A stretch of DNA of 44,043 nt. Source: Burkholderia sp. H160 (GTDB taxonomy: Bacteria > Pseudomonadota > Gammaproteobacteria > Burkholderiales > Burkholderiaceae). Positions 41,655-44,043 of this stretch are shown here, one piece after another; position 1 is the stretch's first letter; every line of letters starts with the position of its first letter. Both the position numbers and the translations under genes were made by a program. The DNA lies in assembly GCA_000173575.1 (NCBI GenBank), contig ABYL01000053.1:1-44043 (forward strand), written 5' to 3'. The notes below the pieces were generated by a model that was not told where the DNA came from, ran no database searches, and saw only the letters and a list, made by a program, of their open reading frames with translations.

Positions 41655-42440
41655 ATGTCCATCAATATTCTCGTCCCCGTCAAGCGAGTGGTCGATCCGA
41701 ACGTGCGCGTGCGAGTCGGCGCCGGCGGCGCGATCGACACCAACGGCCTGAAGATGTCGCTCAATCCCTTCGACGAGTGTGCGCTGGAAAAAGCGCTGCA
41801 ACTGAAGGAAGCGGGACACGCCTCGCAGGTGACCGTCATCACCTGCGGGCAGGCCCATAGCCAGGACGTGCTGCGCACGGCGCTCGCCATGGGCGCCGAC
41901 AATGCGGTCCTGCTCGACGCGGGCGCGGCTGCCGCGACGCTGGACTCGCTGGCTGTCACGCGCCTGCTGCACGCGTATCTGTCGGCACACGGCGACGCAT
42001 TCGGCCTCGTGCTGTGCGGCAAGCAGGCCATCGACGACGACACGGGCGGCGTCGCCGCGATGCTCGCGGGCCTGCTCGACTGGCCGCAGGCGCTCGACGC
42101 GAGCGCAATCGTTGCCCATGGCGCCGGCTGGCGCGTGACCTGCGGCGACGACTCGGGCACCGCGACATGGCAGCTCGACGGCGCGGCTGTCGTCAGCGCG
42201 GACCTGCGCATTGCCGAGCCTCGCCGCGTGAGCTTGCCGAACATCGTGAAGGCGAGGCAAAAGCCCCTGGCGACCCTCGACGCGGCCACGCTCGGCGTCA
42301 CGCTCACGCCGCAAAGCCGGATTGTGGAGCTGCGCGATCCGCCCGCGCGGCAGGCGGGCGTGAAGGTCGTCGATACCGCCGCTTTGCTCGATGCGCTCGC
42401 GGCGCATCGCGTGTTCGACCGCGTAGGAGCCATCGCATGA
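41655..42440 (+). CDS. etfB: Electron transfer flavoprotein beta subunit
   Basis: A 261-residue EtfB that with EtfA accepts electrons from the upstream dehydrogenase. ILVPVKRVVDPNVRV, MSLNPFDECALEKALQLKEAG and the signature segment VLCGKQAIDDDTGGVAAMLAGLLDWPQA are typical. It is probably a dedicated copy; a housekeeping ETF pair is usually elsewhere. RBS AGGGAGA lies upstream, 15 nt after the dehydrogenase stop, and the stop overlaps etfA. Confidence 0.92.
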   Translation: MSINILVPVKRVVDPNVRVRVGAGGAIDTNGLKMSLNPFDECALEKALQLKEAGHASQVTVITCGQAHSQDVLRTALAMGADNAVLLDAGAAAATLDSLAVTRLLHAYLSAHGDAFGLVLCGKQAIDDDTGGVAAMLAGLLDWPQALDASAIVAHGAGWRVTCGDDSGTATWQLDGAAVVSADLRIAEPRRVSLPNIVKARQKPLATLDAATLGVTLTPQSRIVELRDPPARQAGVKVVDTAALLDALAAHRVFDRVGAIA

Positions 42441-43369
42441 AGACCCTGGTGTTGGTTGAATCGGATCACGGCTCGATCAGCGACGCCACGCTGCGCGTGA
42501 TCGGTGCCGTCTCGCAGCGAGGCGCGCCGCTCGACGTGCTGGCGTTCGATGCCGAGACCGCAATCGAAGCCGCGCAGCTCCCCGGCGTAGCGCGCGTGCT
42601 GAGCAGCCGCTGCGACGGCGTGACGACGCCGGAACGGCTCGCCGCTCTATTGCGCACCATCTGCGCGGGCTATTCGCTGATTGCCGCCGCCCACCGGCCG
42701 CTGGCTCGCGGCGCGTTTCCGCGCGCGGCTGCGTTGACCGGCAGCGCGTTCGTGGCCGACGTGCTCGGACTCGCAAACGATGGGTGCTTCGTGCGCGGGA
42801 TGTACGCGGGCAGCGTGCTGGCGACCGTGGCAAGCGAAACTGCGCTCACGTTCGCGACGTTTCGCGCGTCGTCGTTTGCGCCTGTCGAACGTGCGGGGGG
42901 TAACGCGTCCATCGTGACGGTCGATGCGCTGCCTGCGTTCGACAAGACAAGCCTCGTGGAACGACAGGCCACGCAGCAAACGGGCCACGATCTATCGACT
43001 GCGCGCATCGTCGTGGCAGGCGGCCGCGGCCTGGCGTCGCAAGAAAACATGGCACGGCTCGGCGCTCTGGCCGAGCGCCTCGGCGCCGCCCTGGGCGCGT
43101 CGCGCGCGGCCGTCGATGCCGGCTACGCGCCCAACGCCGCCCAGGTCGGACAGACCGGCAAAACGGTCGCACCCGATGCTTACCTTGCCTTCGGCATCTC
43201 CGGCGCGATTCAACATCTGGCCGGCATGAAGGACTCGAAGGTCATTGTCGCCGTCAATAAGGACCCCGACGCACCGATCTTTTCCGTCGCTGACATTGGG
43301 CTCGTCGGCGATCTGTTCGAGACGATGCGCGAACTGGAAGCGTACGTCGGCGCACGGAGCACCTCATGA
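42437..43369 (+). CDS. etfA: Electron transfer flavoprotein alpha subunit
   Basis: A 310-residue EtfA. The N-terminal domain is divergent, but the C-terminal FAD-binding part is canonical: VGQTGKTVAPDAYLAFGISGAIQHLAGM followed by VIVAVNKDPDAPIFSVADIGLVGDLFE. The start at 42437 (MKTLVLVESDHG) overlaps the etfB stop as ATGA; a longer frame beginning inside etfB is spurious. ETF carries electrons from the dehydrogenase to ETF-quinone oxidoreductase in the membrane. It overlaps hutD by 4 nt. Confidence 0.92.
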   Translation: MKTLVLVESDHGSISDATLRVIGAVSQRGAPLDVLAFDAETAIEAAQLPGVARVLSSRCDGVTTPERLAALLRTICAGYSLIAAAHRPLARGAFPRAAALTGSAFVADVLGLANDGCFVRGMYAGSVLATVASETALTFATFRASSFAPVERAGGNASIVTVDALPAFDKTSLVERQATQQTGHDLSTARIVVAGGRGLASQENMARLGALAERLGAALGASRAAVDAGYAPNAAQVGQTGKTVAPDAYLAFGISGAIQHLAGMKDSKVIVAVNKDPDAPIFSVADIGLVGDLFETMRELEAYVGARSTS

Positions 43370-44019
43370 CGGACCTCACGCATCTGGACAAACACAGCGC
43401 CCCACTCCGTCCCTCGGCGAGCTCTGGGAAGCCACCTTCGCGGCAATCGATTCATTTCTTCGACTGCGCGCAACTTGCGCCCGAAACGTGGGCGAACGGC
43501 GGCGGCATCACGCGCACCATCGCCAAGCGTGCCGGCGACGATGGCGGCATCGAGTGGCGCGTCAGCCTCGCCACCCTGAATGGCCCCGCAAAATTCTCGC
43601 AATTTCCGGGTTTCGATCGCACGCTGCTGTTGCTCGATGACGGCGCGCTCGATCTGCACTCGCAGGATGGCGCGTGGTTCGCGCGCCCAGGACAGCCCGT
43701 GCAGTTCTCCGGCGATCTGCTGATCTGGGCCAGCGTGCCTGCCCGGCCCGTCGAGGTACTGAACGTGATGACGCGGCGCGGCGCTTGCCAGGCACGCGTC
43801 AATCTCGCCTCGCACTCGCTTCGGATCACCGCGGCTTCGACACAGCTCGTCTTGTGCGTCGACGGACAATGGGGCGTGACGAGCGCACTGCTCAACGGCG
43901 TGTCGCTGCAGCCGATGACGGGCATCTGGTTCGACGGACGACGCGAGGAAATCGACCTGCATGCAATGGCGCCGCGCGCACGCCTCGTTTCTATCGCTAT
44001 TGATGCGGCGGGGCATTGA
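43366..44019 (+). CDS. hutD: HutD/Ves family protein
   Basis: A 217-residue HutD/Ves-family cupin-like protein. The conserved opening LAPETWANGGGITRTIAKR and the segments WRVSLATLNGPAKFSQFPGFDRTLLLLDDG are clear. HutD is usually found in histidine-utilisation clusters and is thought to limit pathway flux, perhaps by binding formylglutamate, but its role is unsettled. About 28 residues at the N-terminus are unconserved. It overlaps etfA by 4 nt, so it is part of the dehydrogenase operon; the presence of hutG nearby fits a formylglutamate connection. Confidence 0.88.
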   Translation: MTDLTHLDKHSAPLRPSASSGKPPSRQSIHFFDCAQLAPETWANGGGITRTIAKRAGDDGGIEWRVSLATLNGPAKFSQFPGFDRTLLLLDDGALDLHSQDGAWFARPGQPVQFSGDLLIWASVPARPVEVLNVMTRRGACQARVNLASHSLRITAASTQLVLCVDGQWGVTSALLNGVSLQPMTGIWFDGRREEIDLHAMAPRARLVSIAIDAAGH

Positions 44020-44022
44020 GGT

Positions 44023-44043
44023 ATGCAGGACGCGATGTTGATC
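44023..44043 (+). CDS. Possible start of the next operon gene (7 codons)
   Basis: An ATG 3 nt after the hutD stop opens a frame reading MQDAMLI to the right edge. It may be the next gene of the operon, but no family can be named and the ribosome site is poor. Confidence 0.25.

Overview
The window reads as chromosomal DNA of a Burkholderiaceae beta-proteobacterium, most like Paraburkholderia or a relative. It is GC-rich with strong third-position GC bias, which fills the antisense strands with long spurious frames. Gene content (PuuD-type urate oxidase beside allantoicase, glnT-glxBCD, DUF1992-tadA-ldcA) fits that group. No tRNA, rRNA, IS element, prophage or CRISPR array was recognised, so this is ordinary chromosome with one likely mobile module, hipBA.

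Region 1 (1-19.1 kb) is a purine-nitrogen region. After the 5' end of an HIBADH-type dehydrogenase and a dodecin gene come a BMP-type nucleoside/purine ABC importer (692-5636, minus strand) with a divergent LysR regulator, an 8-oxoguanine deaminase-like amidohydrolase, then hydroxyisourate hydrolase (uraH) and membrane urate oxidase (puuD). A hipBA toxin-antitoxin pair with four operator-like repeats follows. A minus-strand cluster then carries an NCS1 transporter, an allantoin/hydantoin racemase, allantoinase (puuE), OHCU decarboxylase (uraD), allantoicase and ureidoglycolate lyase, behind a GntR-type regulator. Together these take urate via HIU, OHCU, allantoin, allantoate and ureidoglycolate to glyoxylate and urea. 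Xanthine dehydrogenase and urease are not in the window.

Region 2 (19.1-25.9 kb) holds housekeeping and scattered genes: the DUF1992-tadA-ldcA operon, a tiny predicted lipoprotein, a 2'-5' RNA ligase, a proline-racemase-family enzyme whose active site marks it as trans-3-hydroxy-L-proline dehydratase, and the potassium transporter Kup. A near-perfect LexA-box-like palindrome lies between the ligase and the dehydratase.

Region 3 (25.9-38.2 kb) has a polyamine-type ABC importer and, behind one candidate promoter, a six-gene operon: a GlnT/GMAS-like glutamine synthetase, three glutamate-synthase-like subunits (GlxB, GlxC, GlxD), an APC amine/amino-acid permease, and a membrane-anchored fusion of PP2C phosphatase and Ser/Thr kinase. 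A divergent XRE-cupin regulator faces it. A sigma-54-like -24/-12 element overlaps an inverted repeat in the shared promoter.

Region 4 (38.4-44.0 kb) contains an N-formylglutamate deformylase and LysR gene divergent from an operon of a DAO-family FAD dehydrogenase, its own ETF beta and alpha subunits, and HutD, continuing past the right edge. The most interesting reading is that regions 3 and 4 form a variant pathway for an N-methylated or other small amine through gamma-glutamyl intermediates, with an ETF-linked dehydrogenase and a built-in phospho-signalling protein. That link is inference.
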